Shown here piece after piece: positions 55,018-63,421 of a stretch of 64,000 nt of DNA. The stretch's first letter is position 1. Each line of letters opens with the position of its first letter. The notes beneath the pieces were generated by a model that did no database searches, had not been told where the DNA came from, and worked only from the letters and a program-made list of their open reading frames with translations. The stretch covers positions 868,001-932,000 of the forward strand of contig NZ_WHUF01000002.1 of NCBI RefSeq assembly GCF_009380165.1, given 5' to 3'. The position numbers and the translations under genes are program-made. Origin of the DNA: Rugamonas rivuli (GTDB taxonomy: Bacteria; Pseudomonadota; Gammaproteobacteria; Burkholderiales; Burkholderiaceae_D).

Positions 55018-56416
55018 TTTCCGGCGTCGGCTGGCGCTGGTGCAAACCGCCGTCATCGTCTCGGTGCTGGCGGTGGCGGCCATCGCCGGCTACCTCAGCC
55101 TGTCGGACGCGGTCAACGAACAGCTGGATGGCGCCTTGCTGGCGCTGGCAGAAACCGAATCATCGATGCTGCGCGCCGCGCCCGGGCAGCAGCCCAAGGT
55201 GCACGACGCCGAACAAGGCTCGGCGCCGCCGTCGCTGGCGCGGCTGGACCGCTGGGTGCAGATCGTCGACGCGCAAGGCAAGGTGCTGGCCCGCAGCGCC
55301 AACCTGGGCGCGGCCAACCTGCCGGCGACACCGGCGCTGATGGCGCGCATGGCCGCCGGCGACACCGTGTTCCAGACGCTCGACCATTTCGCCGAGGAGC
55401 CGGTGCGTATCGTCTCGCTGCCGGTGCCGGGCAAGCCGCTGCGCTATGCGGTGCAGGTGGCCGGCTCGCTGGACGACGTGCGCCACGTGATCGCGTCGGC
55501 CAGCCGCATGTTCCTCGGCATGGCGCTGGTGCTGCTGGTGGCGCTGATCGTGGCCAGCGCCTCGATCACGCGCTGGGTGTTCCGCGCCATCGACGACATC
55601 GTGCGCCAGGCGCAGCGCATCGGCGAGGCCGACCTCGACAAGCGCCTGCCCCATCCCGGCACCCGCGACGAAATCGGCCGCCTGGTCGACACTCTCAACG
55701 ACATGCTGGGCCGCATCGACCAGAGCTTCCAGATGCAGCGTCGCTTCACCTCGGACGCTTCGCACGAACTGCGCTCGCCGCTGTCGCGCCTGCGGGCCGA
55801 AATCGAGATCACGCTGCGCCGCCCGCGTGACGCGGCCGAATACGTCGACACGCTGCGCTCCTGCATGGAGGAGGTGGAGCGTCTGACCTTGCTGGTGGAG
55901 GAGCTGCTGGCGCTGGCCCGCTACGACGCCGGCCAGGACCGCGACGGCATGGCCAGCACCGCGCTGGACGACATCGCCGCCGCCGCCATCGAGCGGGCGA
56001 GGGCGATGGCGCAGCAGCGCGGCGTCGGCCTGTCGTTGCAGGCGGGGGCACAGCCTGTGTTCGCGGCCATCGGCGACGGCGCGGCCACGCTGATCGTGGT
56101 CAACCTGCTGGAAAACGCCATCAAGTTCACGCCGGCCGGCGGCGCCGTCGGCATCGACATCCGGCGCGATGGCGACTGCGCCTGCCTGCGCATCACCGAC
56201 AGCGGCCCCGGCATCGGCGTCGACGACCTGCCGCATCTGTTCGAGCGTTTCTACCGGGGCGCCTCGGCGCGTTCCGGCGCGGTGGCCGGTGTCGGCCTCG
56301 GGCTGGCGCTGACGCAGGCCATCGTCCAGGGCCACGGCGGCCGCATCGAAGCCGCCAATTTGCCGGCCGGCGGCGCCGCGTTCACGGTGCATTTGCCCGC
56401 CGCCGCGCGCCCCTGA
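55004..56416 (+). CDS. Sensor histidine kinase of the metal-response type
   Basis: A 470-residue inner-membrane kinase. Membrane segments lie at about residues 10-32 and 166-186 around a periplasmic sensor, followed by HAMP, HisKA with H254 in SDASHELRSPLSRLRAEI, and HATPase with NLLENAIKFTP and GVGLGLALTQAI. No obvious Cys/His metal motif appears in the periplasmic part, so the metal sensor role is an inference from its place beside the CBA efflux operon. The start ATG 55004 overlaps the regulator gene. Confidence 0.93.
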   Translation: MMTLNFRRRLALVQTAVIVSVLAVAAIAGYLSLSDAVNEQLDGALLALAETESSMLRAAPGQQPKVHDAEQGSAPPSLARLDRWVQIVDAQGKVLARSANLGAANLPATPALMARMAAGDTVFQTLDHFAEEPVRIVSLPVPGKPLRYAVQVAGSLDDVRHVIASASRMFLGMALVLLVALIVASASITRWVFRAIDDIVRQAQRIGEADLDKRLPHPGTRDEIGRLVDTLNDMLGRIDQSFQMQRRFTSDASHELRSPLSRLRAEIEITLRRPRDAAEYVDTLRSCMEEVERLTLLVEELLALARYDAGQDRDGMASTALDDIAAAAIERARAMAQQRGVGLSLQAGAQPVFAAIGDGAATLIVVNLLENAIKFTPAGGAVGIDIRRDGDCACLRITDSGPGIGVDDLPHLFERFYRGASARSGAVAGVGLGLALTQAIVQGHGGRIEAANLPAGGAAFTVHLPAAARP

Positions 56417-56447
56417 CCCTTGCACGGAAATTATTTTTCACATCGCC

Positions 56448-56477
56448 TGTAACTTATTGCGTCGCCAAAGATATTCT
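56448..56477 (+). promoter_or_regulatory. Candidate promoter of the ECF sigma operon
   Basis: TGTAAC (56448-56453) and TATTCT (56472-56477) are spaced 18 bp apart upstream of the sigma gene. AAC-containing -35 boxes are typical of ECF sigma factors, so the gene may drive its own transcription. The -10 box is not of the classical CGTC type, so this is tentative. Confidence 0.35.
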
Positions 56478-56503
56478 ACATAGGCAAACACGCAAACCCA
56501 TCC

Positions 56504-56983
56504 ATGCAAGCGATTCAGGCTCTTTATCAGCAGCACGCAACCGTCGTCTACCGCTTCTCACTGGGGCTGTGCGGCGACAAGCATCTGGCCAACGACCTGG
56601 TCGCTGAAACCTTTGTGCGGGCGATGATGTCGTCCAGCCCGATCGGCATGGAGACAGTGCAAGGCTATCTGTGCACGATTGCGCGGCGACTGTATCTGAA
56701 GGAATGGTATCGCCATCAGCGGCATACCGAGCTGGAGGATGTCTACCGCGACATGGCGCCGGGGCCCGAGCAGTCGCTGATGGTGGCGCGGGAACTGCAG
56801 CATACGCTGTACGCCCTGCAGCAATTGCCTGAAATCGACCGCGCCGCCGTGCTGATGCGGGCGGAGGACGAGGTGCCTTACGAAGACATCGCCCGCGCGC
56901 TGGACATCTCGCTGTCCTCGGCCAAGGTGAAGGTGTTCCGGGCGCGACTCAAACTACTCCAGATTACGAAGGAAGCATCATGA
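56504..56983 (+). CDS. ECF-type RNA polymerase sigma factor
   Basis: A 159-residue sigma factor with region 2 (YRFSLGLCGDKHLANDLVAETFVRAM; WYRHQRHTELED) and region 4 (LPEIDRAAVLMRAEDEVPYEDIARALDISLSSAKVKVFRARLKLL split across helix-turn-helix). No extra domain. Its stop overlaps the next gene by 4 bases (ATGA), the usual coupling of a sigma factor and its anti-sigma partner. The subgroup is not identified. Confidence 0.92.
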   Translation: MQAIQALYQQHATVVYRFSLGLCGDKHLANDLVAETFVRAMMSSSPIGMETVQGYLCTIARRLYLKEWYRHQRHTELEDVYRDMAPGPEQSLMVARELQHTLYALQQLPEIDRAAVLMRAEDEVPYEDIARALDISLSSAKVKVFRARLKLLQITKEAS

Positions 56984-57390
56984 CCGATCTTCATGAAGAC
57001 ATCATTGTCGATCTACTGCCGCTGTACTATTCCGGCGATGCCAGCGAGGCCACGCGGGCCACCGTTGAGGCTTATCTGGCCGCCCATCCCGAGTTCGCCG
57101 CCACCATGCGCGAGGCCATGGCGGCGTCTCCCCAAGTGCCCGGCAACGCTGCGCCGACGGACGGCGTACGCACCATCAAGCGGGTCCGCTCGCAAGTGGC
57201 GCTGCGCGGCACCTTGATCGGACTTGGCATCTTCTTCAGCCTCATGCCCTGCACCTTCATTTACGCCCATGGCCGCCTGGTCTACTTCATGTGGCGTGAT
57301 GCACCGGGTTCGGCGGCCTTGTATGCCGGCCTTGCCCTGGTGGCGTGGATCGCCTTGTTCATCACCATACGTCGCACCAACAAACTCTAA
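56980..57390 (+). CDS. Anti-sigma-like membrane protein lacking zinc cysteines
   Basis: A 136-residue protein whose first 45 residues (EDIIVDLLPLYYSGDASEAT and AYLAAHPEFA) resemble the anti-sigma ZAS domain, except that the HxxxCxxC zinc ligands are absent. Two membrane segments follow (about residues 72-92 and 108-128). It is translationally coupled to the ECF sigma gene, so an anti-sigma role is likely, with membrane tethering. The zinc-free form means its control would not be redox-based on those cysteines. Confidence 0.78.
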   Translation: MTDLHEDIIVDLLPLYYSGDASEATRATVEAYLAAHPEFAATMREAMAASPQVPGNAAPTDGVRTIKRVRSQVALRGTLIGLGIFFSLMPCTFIYAHGRLVYFMWRDAPGSAALYAGLALVAWIALFITIRRTNKL

Positions 57391-57405
57391 CAACCGGAGA
57401 ACAAT

Positions 57406-58743
57406 ATGAAACGCATCATCCTGCTGGCCACTCTGTGGACCGGCCTGGCTAGTCACGCCCAAACCCTGACGATTGCACCGGCCGGCCCGGTCCTGACCGG
57501 CGATCCTGTCTCCATCACGCTGAGCGGCTTGCCGCCCAAGGCCGACGTCCAGATCGTCGCCGAACGGCTGATGAAGAACGACGCACAACCGGTGCTGTAC
57601 CGCGCCGAGGCGGCCTACCGCAGCGATGCGGAAGGCAAGCTCGACCTGGGCCAGAGCGCGCCCAGCAGCGGCAGCTATCGCAAGGCCGATGTGCGCGGCC
57701 TGTTCTGGTCGATGACGCCGTCCAAGGATGCGCCGGCGGCAGGCATGGTGCCCGGCGTGGTGCAGCTGTCGGCGCGCATCGACGGCAAGGAAGTGGCACA
57801 TGCCCGCATGCAGTTCGTCAACACGCTGCCGGACGTTAAGGTGGAAGCCGTCGACGCCTTTCCCGGCGCGGTGTTCGCAGCCTTGCCGGGTAGCGGACGG
57901 CGTCCGGTCATCATCGTGCTGGGCGGATCCGAAGGCGGCAGCTCCGCAGTGCGCGAGCTGGCGCCCATGCTGGCTGCGCACGGCTACGCGGTACTGGGCT
58001 TGCCTTACTACTCGCCGGCCGCCTGGAACAGCACCGAACGCGAACTGCCCATGCTGCCGCGCAGCTTCGTCGACATCCCGGTCGACCGGCTGGAGCAGGC
58101 CCGCACTTGGCTGGCCGCGCGCAGCGATGTCGATGCCGCGCATATCGGCCTGCTCGGCTATTCCAAGGGCGCGGAATTCGCGCTGATCGCCGCCAGCAAG
58201 ATGCCGTGGATTAGCGCCGTGGCCGCCATCGCCGCCACCGATGTGGTGTGGCAGGGCTGGGGGCCGGATGTCAATCCGCCCGACAGCCGCCGTTCGTCGT
58301 TCTCGTGGCATGGACAGGCCTTGCCCTTCGTGCCCAACCAGGACTTCCTGCAGGAGATGGCCGGCTTCCAGACCGGCGCCGACGTGCGCTACCGCCGTCC
58401 GCAGGACAAGGGCCGCGCCGCGCATCCCGAAGCGGCCGTGGCGGCGCGCATCCGCGTCGAGGACTTCAAGGGCGCGATGCTGGTGGCCGGCGGCATCGAG
58501 GATCAGATGTGGGCGTCGGGAATGATGGCGCAAAACATCGCCGAGCGCCGCGCCGCCGCCGGGCGCGACACCGTCGCCCTGGTCTACACCGACGCCGGCC
58601 ATGTGCTCAACGGCAGCGGCTGGAGCCCGACCACGCAGTACGACGCCGGCCCGTTCAAGACCGGCGGCACGCCCGAGGCGAACGCCCGGGCGCAGGCCGA
58701 TACCTGGCGTCAGACGCTGGCTTTCTTCAAGCGTACGCTTTAA
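57406..58743 (+). CDS. BAAT/acyl-CoA thioester hydrolase family enzyme, exported
   Basis: A 445-residue protein with a signal peptide (LWTGLASHAQ, cleavage near residue 20). It has the two-domain layout of the acyl-CoA thioesterase/bile acid-CoA:amino acid N-acyltransferase family: an N-terminal beta-sandwich (VSITLSGLPPKADVQIVAERL) and a C-terminal alpha/beta-hydrolase domain. The nucleophile elbow is HIGLLGYSKGAEFALI with S253 and there is a late Asp-His end (DAGHVLNGSG). An exported bacterial member would not act on cytosolic CoA esters, so its true substrate is open. It is 15 bases after the anti-sigma-like gene and likely in the same operon. Confidence 0.85.
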   Translation: MKRIILLATLWTGLASHAQTLTIAPAGPVLTGDPVSITLSGLPPKADVQIVAERLMKNDAQPVLYRAEAAYRSDAEGKLDLGQSAPSSGSYRKADVRGLFWSMTPSKDAPAAGMVPGVVQLSARIDGKEVAHARMQFVNTLPDVKVEAVDAFPGAVFAALPGSGRRPVIIVLGGSEGGSSAVRELAPMLAAHGYAVLGLPYYSPAAWNSTERELPMLPRSFVDIPVDRLEQARTWLAARSDVDAAHIGLLGYSKGAEFALIAASKMPWISAVAAIAATDVVWQGWGPDVNPPDSRRSSFSWHGQALPFVPNQDFLQEMAGFQTGADVRYRRPQDKGRAAHPEAAVAARIRVEDFKGAMLVAGGIEDQMWASGMMAQNIAERRAAAGRDTVALVYTDAGHVLNGSGWSPTTQYDAGPFKTGGTPEANARAQADTWRQTLAFFKRTL

Positions 58744-58812
58744 TGTCATACGCCGGTAATTTCTAACTGGCAATATGCATTCCTGAAGTCTCTTCATGTG
58801 GTCTTACCCTTG

Positions 58813-58841
58813 CTGCCTCTTGCCTGAGGCAGTTTTTTTTT
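58813..58841 (+). terminator. Strong intrinsic terminator just before a small gene
   Basis: A 7-bp perfect stem CTGCCTC/GAGGCAG with a 6-base loop is followed by nine T residues (58833-58841). It lies 70 bases after the BAAT gene stop and would terminate that operon. It ends only 16 bases before the next ATG (58858), so any transcript entering that gene must read through it or start in the few bases between. Confidence 0.9.
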
Positions 58842-58857
58842 GAGAAGGATAATCGGT

Positions 58858-59208
58858 ATGCAGACTGCGGAAGTCGCGTTCTCGCGGCAGCACGATGTGG
58901 TGACGATGACGCTCAGCATGGACGGCAGCGTGATCGTCGCCAGCGCCAGCCAGGAAACCATCGCGCGCGAGCTGCAGATCCGGGCGGTGCGCTTCGTGGC
59001 GCTGGACGGCCTGTTCACCACCGAATTGCCGACCACGGAAAAAACGCTGGCCGAGGCGTCGAACGTGGCGTTTGCCGAGCCGATGCCGGCGCTGAAACTG
59101 ATCGCCGCCTGCTCGGCGGTGGGGGAGACGGTGGGCTTCCTGTTCCCCGAGCGCCGCCGCAAGCCGCGCGAACCGCAAGCCGAAGATACGCAATCGATGC
59201 AGGATTGA
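58858..59208 (+). CDS. Hypothetical protein, 116 residues
   Basis: Not recognised. A mostly beta-containing protein (TMTLSMDGSVIVASASQETIAREL; VRFVALDGLFTTEL) with an acidic-basic C-terminal tail (ERRRKPREPQAEDTQSMQD). No signal or membrane segment. ATG 58858 follows a GAGAAGGAT site directly after the terminator. Codon use is of the backbone type, which supports a real gene. An extra six residues from 58840 would start inside the T-run and are unlikely. Confidence 0.62.
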   Translation: MQTAEVAFSRQHDVVTMTLSMDGSVIVASASQETIARELQIRAVRFVALDGLFTTELPTTEKTLAEASNVAFAEPMPALKLIAACSAVGETVGFLFPERRRKPREPQAEDTQSMQD

Positions 59209-59235
59209 TGCGGCAGGCCCAGCAAACCCCGGCGG

Positions 59236-61425
59236 TTACCCGGCCGCTGATTCAGGATGCATCGTTGCGCGCTGCAGGTCGGCCAGGGTGGCCGGCTTGG
59301 TGAGGTGCAGGTCGAAGCCGCTGTTGAGGGCGCGCTCGATATCTTCTTTTTGTCCGTAACCCGTCAGCGCGACCAGGCGCAGCGGCGCGCCGTCCGCCAG
59401 TTGCCGGATCGCCGAGGCCAGCGCGTAGCCGTCCATGTCCGGCAGGCCTATGTCCAGTATCGCCACCTCCGGCAAGCGTTGCCGCACCGCCGCCAGCGCC
59501 TCGGCGGCGTTGTGCGCGACCTGCACCGTATGGCCCAGGGTTTCCAGCAGCGCCGCGCCGGCGATGGCGGCATCGGCGTTGTCGTCCACCAGCAGCACGC
59601 GCAAGCCGTTGCCGTCGGCCGCGGCCACCGCCGCCGTCTGCGGGCGGGGCGGCTCGCACAGGGGCAGCACGACTTCGAACTGGCTGCCTGCATCGGCTCC
59701 GCTGCTGCGCGCATGCACCGCGCCGCCGTGCAGGTCGACGATCTTGCGGACGATGGCCAGGCCCAGGCCCAGCCCGCCCGTATGCCGCGCCAGCGATTGC
59801 GGCGCCTGCTGGAACGGTTCGAACACCCGCGCCAGCAGCTCGCCGTTCATGCCGATGCCGTTGTCGCTGACCAGCAGCCGCGCGTGGACGCCGTCGCTGC
59901 TCAGCTTGACCTCGGTGGCGGTGCTGCCGAAGCGGGCCGCGTTCGACAGCAGGTTGTTGAGCACCTGCGTGAGCCGGCTGTCGTCGCCCATCACCCATAC
60001 CGCGTCGGGCACCGACAGCACCACCCGCTGGCCGGTCGCCACCGCCACCGCATGGCGCACCAGCTCGGCCAGGTTGACCGGATGCGCGTCGATCTGCAGC
60101 TTGCCGGAGGTGATGCGCGAGACGTCCAGCAAGTCGTCCACCAGCCGCCGCAGGTGGTTGACCTGGCGCCGCATGATGGCCCGTTCCTTCTGGCTGGCCG
60201 GATCGTCGCGCCGGTCCAGCAGGTCCAGCGAGGTGACGATGGGGCTGAGCGGGTTGCGCAGTTCGTGGCCCAGCACGGCCAGGAATTCATCCTTGGCGCG
60301 GCCGGCTTCGCGCGCTTCGGTCAGCGCCAGGTTCAGCGAATCGAGCAGCTTCTTGCGTTCCAGTTCCTGCGCGCTGCGCTGGCGCTCGGCCTGCGCCAGC
60401 GCCTGGCGGGTCAGTTCGATTTCGGTGATCGACGAGTGCGTCAGCGTCAGCGGCGCACCGGAGCCGAGCGCGACGGCGCCTTGCTGCAAGCCGCGTATCT
60501 TCGCCACCAGCCGGTTCGACAGCAGGGTGGCCAGGACGATGCAGGCCAGCAGCGACAGGGCGATGCCGGCGCCGTACACGCCCAGCCGTTCCAGCGCGGG
60601 GGCGCGCAGCTGCGCGGTCGGGCGGCCCACCGCCACCGACCAGCCGTAGCGCGAGCGCGTGGTGTAGGCGGTGGCGACGTCCTCGCCTTCGATGGTGCGG
60701 GTCAGGCCTATGCCCTCGGGGCCGGCGCTGCGCATCAGGGCCTGCATCGACGGGCTGGGGGCGGTGCCGACCGTGCCGCTCTGGTCGGTGGAGCGGGCCA
60801 CCGCCAGGCGCTTGCTGTCGCGGATGGAGATCACGGCGCCGCTGGGCACGCGCTGGCGTTCGATCACGCGCACCATGCGGTCCGGGCGTATCACCGCCGT
60901 CAGCGTGTACAGCTCGCCGTCGGCGTCGATGGCCGGCACTCGCACCGGGAAGGCGGCGCGGCCGCCGAAGCCGCGCGCGATATGGCCGACCACCGGCTGG
61001 TGCGTGGCCAGCACCTGGCTCAGGCTCTCGGGATCGGCCACCTGCGCGGCCGGGGCGCCGTAGGCATCCATGGTGCGGAACAGGATCTTGCCGCTGTCGT
61101 CGGTCAGTATCACGCCCAGCCATTCGGGCTGGGTCTTGGCCAGCGCGCTGGCGGTGTTGTAGAAGGCGCGCAGGTCGCCTTCCTGCAGGGCTGGCGCGCG
61201 GCCCAGGTTGGTCAGCATGCCGACCGCGCCGTCCAGCTCGGCATCGGTCGCGCTGGACAGGGCGCGCGCCAGGTCCAGCATCAGGCGCTCCTGTTCGCGC
61301 TGCTGGTATTCGCCGGCGGCGTGGATGCTCCAGACTCCCAGCAAGGCCAGCGGCAGCAAGCCTATCGCCGTCAGCATGATCAGCAGGTGCCGCAAAGAGA
61401 ACGTCAGCCGGGGGCCAGGATGCAT
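59236..61425 (-). CDS. Hybrid sensor histidine kinase with C-terminal receiver
   Basis: A 729-residue membrane kinase. Two membrane segments (about residues 12-32 and 277-300) enclose a double-Cache-like periplasmic sensor, with LTNLGRAPALQEGDLRAFYN and VVGHIARGFGGRAAFP as landmarks. HisKA has H387 in LGHELRNPLSPI, HATPase carries GGLGLGLAIV, and the receiver has D658 in AILDIGLPDMDGY. No output regulator is next to it. ATG 61425 was chosen; the much longer open frame upstream runs antisense through the esterase gene and is not coding. Confidence 0.93.
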   Translation of the reverse strand: MHPGPRLTFSLRHLLIMLTAIGLLPLALLGVWSIHAAGEYQQREQERLMLDLARALSSATDAELDGAVGMLTNLGRAPALQEGDLRAFYNTASALAKTQPEWLGVILTDDSGKILFRTMDAYGAPAAQVADPESLSQVLATHQPVVGHIARGFGGRAAFPVRVPAIDADGELYTLTAVIRPDRMVRVIERQRVPSGAVISIRDSKRLAVARSTDQSGTVGTAPSPSMQALMRSAGPEGIGLTRTIEGEDVATAYTTRSRYGWSVAVGRPTAQLRAPALERLGVYGAGIALSLLACIVLATLLSNRLVAKIRGLQQGAVALGSGAPLTLTHSSITEIELTRQALAQAERQRSAQELERKKLLDSLNLALTEAREAGRAKDEFLAVLGHELRNPLSPIVTSLDLLDRRDDPASQKERAIMRRQVNHLRRLVDDLLDVSRITSGKLQIDAHPVNLAELVRHAVAVATGQRVVLSVPDAVWVMGDDSRLTQVLNNLLSNAARFGSTATEVKLSSDGVHARLLVSDNGIGMNGELLARVFEPFQQAPQSLARHTGGLGLGLAIVRKIVDLHGGAVHARSSGADAGSQFEVVLPLCEPPRPQTAAVAAADGNGLRVLLVDDNADAAIAGAALLETLGHTVQVAHNAAEALAAVRQRLPEVAILDIGLPDMDGYALASAIRQLADGAPLRLVALTGYGQKEDIERALNSGFDLHLTKPATLADLQRATMHPESAAG

Positions 61426-61518
61426 GGCAATCACAAGTAAAGGTGGAGGTTGCCAATTTACCTGAAGATCGTCTTCTTGTGCGCATTTGACGGGAGCGCT
61501 GTGGCATACTCGGCGGCT

Positions 61519-62529
61519 ATGAAGCTTGCCCCGATTGTCCGCTGCCTTGCCGCTGCCGCCATGCTGTGCCTGCATCTGGCCGCGTCCGCCGCGCCGTGCG
61601 TCGAGCCCGCGCCCGATCCCGCCAACACCTACGACGCCGCGCACACCTACGACAAGCTGGTGCGCGACTATCCGTTCATCCGCATCGCCAGCGCGGCGCC
61701 GCCGGCGGACGTGAGCCGCGTCGCCGGCCAGACCTATGCGCAGTACGGCGGGCGCTGTTTGAATCTGGACCTGTATCTGCCGCAGGCCGGGCATGCCAGC
61801 GCCGGCCTGCCGGTGGTGGTGCTGGTGCACGGCGGCGGCTGGCGGGCCGGCTTCCGCGCCGAGTTCGCGCCGATGGCGGTGCGGCTGGCGCAGCGCGGTT
61901 ATGCGGCGGTCACGCTCAGCTACCGCCTGTCCGGCGAGGCGCAGTACCCGGCGGCGATCCACGACGTGCGGGCCGCCGTGCGCTGGGTGCGCGGCCATGC
62001 CGGCCAGTATGGGCTCGACCCGCGGCGCATCGCGCTGGCGGGCGGATCGGCCGGCGGCCAGATCGCCAGCCTGGCCGGCGTCACCGGCCACCTCGACCGC
62101 TTCGATCCCGGCGCAGCCGAAGGCGCCGTATCGAGCGCGGTGCAGGCGATCGTCAACATCGACGGCCTGTCGGACTTCACCACCGAGGCCGCGCTGAAGT
62201 ACGAAGACGATCCCCGCAAACAGCCATCGGCCGCCGGCGCCTGGTTCGGCGGCCGTTACGCCGAGCGCAGCGCGCTGTGGGCCGAAGCCTCGCCGATCCG
62301 CTACGTGCGGCCCGGCATGCCGCCGATGCTGTTCATCGCCAGCGCCCAGGCGCGCTTTTCCGCCGGCCGGGAAGACATGGCGGCGCGCATGGCCCAGGCG
62401 GGAGTGGCCAGCAGCACGCTGGTGCTGCCCGATACGCCGCACGCGTTCTGGCTGTTCGATCCCTGGCTGCAACCGACGGTGGACGCCGTGGTCGCCTTCC
62501 TGAACCGGCAGATGCCGGAAAAAGGTTAG
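61519..62529 (+). CDS. Secreted alpha/beta hydrolase, BD-FAE/HSL-like esterase
   Basis: A 336-residue exported esterase. A signal peptide ends near residue 25 (AASAAPC). The oxyanion-hole motif VLVHGGGWRAGF and the nucleophile S177 in GGSAGGQIA mark the HSL/BD-FAE group; a late PHAFWLFDPW gives the histidine. Such enzymes cut short acyl or aryl esters. It is divergent from the kinase at 59236 and independent of the downstream hydrolase. ATG 61519 gives a normal signal peptide. Confidence 0.9.
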   Translation: MKLAPIVRCLAAAAMLCLHLAASAAPCVEPAPDPANTYDAAHTYDKLVRDYPFIRIASAAPPADVSRVAGQTYAQYGGRCLNLDLYLPQAGHASAGLPVVVLVHGGGWRAGFRAEFAPMAVRLAQRGYAAVTLSYRLSGEAQYPAAIHDVRAAVRWVRGHAGQYGLDPRRIALAGGSAGGQIASLAGVTGHLDRFDPGAAEGAVSSAVQAIVNIDGLSDFTTEAALKYEDDPRKQPSAAGAWFGGRYAERSALWAEASPIRYVRPGMPPMLFIASAQARFSAGREDMAARMAQAGVASSTLVLPDTPHAFWLFDPWLQPTVDAVVAFLNRQMPEKG

Positions 62530-62639
62530 CCCGGCCTCTCCATTTAGCCAGTGGTTTTCCGTCGGTCCGCGACCTAAGATGAACGCAGCCGCGCTGGATG
62601 CAGCGGGCGCGTATCCACCTCATCACAATGGAAGCTATC

Positions 62640-63326
62640 ATGACCAACCCCAAACTCGAAGTATTGACCCCTACGAACTGCCAGCTGATCTTCATCGACC
62701 AGCAACCGCAGATGGCGTTCGGCGTGCAGTCGATGGACCGCCAGGCGCTGAAGAACAACACCGTGGCGCTGGCCAAGGCCGCCAAGGTGTTCAACATTCC
62801 GACCACCATCACCACCGTCGAAACCGAAGCCTTCTCCGGCCACACCTATCCTGAACTGCTGGACGTCTTCCCGGGCAAGCCCATCCTGGAACGCTCGTCG
62901 ATGAACTCCTGGGACGACCAGAAAGTGCGCGACGCGCTGAAGGCCAACGGCAAGAAGAAAGTGATCGTCTCGGGCCTGTGGACCGAAGTGTGCAACAACA
63001 GCTTCGCCCTGTGCGCGATGGCCGAAGGCGACTACGAGATCTACATGGTGGCCGACGCCTCCGGCGGCACCTCGAAGGAAGCGCACGACTACGCGATGCA
63101 GCGCATGATCCAGGCCGGCGTGGTGCCGGTGACGTGGCAGCAAGTCATGCTGGAATGGCAGCGCGACTGGGCTCGCCGCGACAGCTACGACGCCGTGATG
63201 GCCATCGTCCGCGAACACTCGGGCGCCTACGGCATGGGCGTGGACTACGCCTACACCATGGTGCACAAAGCACCGCAGCGCACCACCACCAGCCACGAAA
63301 CGCTGGCCGCCGTACCTGCCAAGTAA
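62640..63326 (+). CDS. ycaC: Isochorismatase-like (YcaC-type) hydrolase 2
   Basis: A 228-residue cysteine hydrolase close to E. coli YcaC in pattern. Catalytic Asp in LIFIDQQPQMAFGVQSMDR, and C118 in LWTEVCNNSFALCAMAEG, which matches the position of the YcaC cysteine. Conserved VVADASGGTSKEAHDYA and YDAVMAIVREHSGAYGMG are present. It is more similar in length and motifs to YcaC than the copy at 25201. ATG 62640 follows a GGAAG site. Substrate unknown. A hairpin-forming repeat follows the stop. Confidence 0.92.
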   Translation: MTNPKLEVLTPTNCQLIFIDQQPQMAFGVQSMDRQALKNNTVALAKAAKVFNIPTTITTVETEAFSGHTYPELLDVFPGKPILERSSMNSWDDQKVRDALKANGKKKVIVSGLWTEVCNNSFALCAMAEGDYEIYMVADASGGTSKEAHDYAMQRMIQAGVVPVTWQQVMLEWQRDWARRDSYDAVMAIVREHSGAYGMGVDYAYTMVHKAPQRTTTSHETLAAVPAK

Positions 63327-63332
63327 AAATCC

Positions 63333-63416
63333 GGGGTCAAGTCTGACAATTGGACACGAGCTCCACCGTAGTGCTTGCTACGGCGGAGCTCGTGTCCGAA
63401 TGTCAGACTTGACCCC
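63333..63416. repeat. 84-bp nearly perfect inverted repeat
   Basis: Two 39-base arms that differ at only three positions flank a 6-base centre (TGCTTG). The outer ends read GGGGTCAAGTCTGAC and GTCAGACTTGACCCC. It fills the space between two convergent genes and would fold into one long hairpin in RNA or cruciform DNA, and could act as a terminator in both directions although T-runs are lacking. It looks like a dispersed REP- or MITE-like element of this lineage; only one copy occurs in the window. Confidence 0.92.
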
Positions 63417-63421
63417 AGGTG

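Noticed and set aside
63333..63416. CRISPR repeat
   Set aside because: It is a single long inverted repeat without direct repeats, spacers or cas genes.
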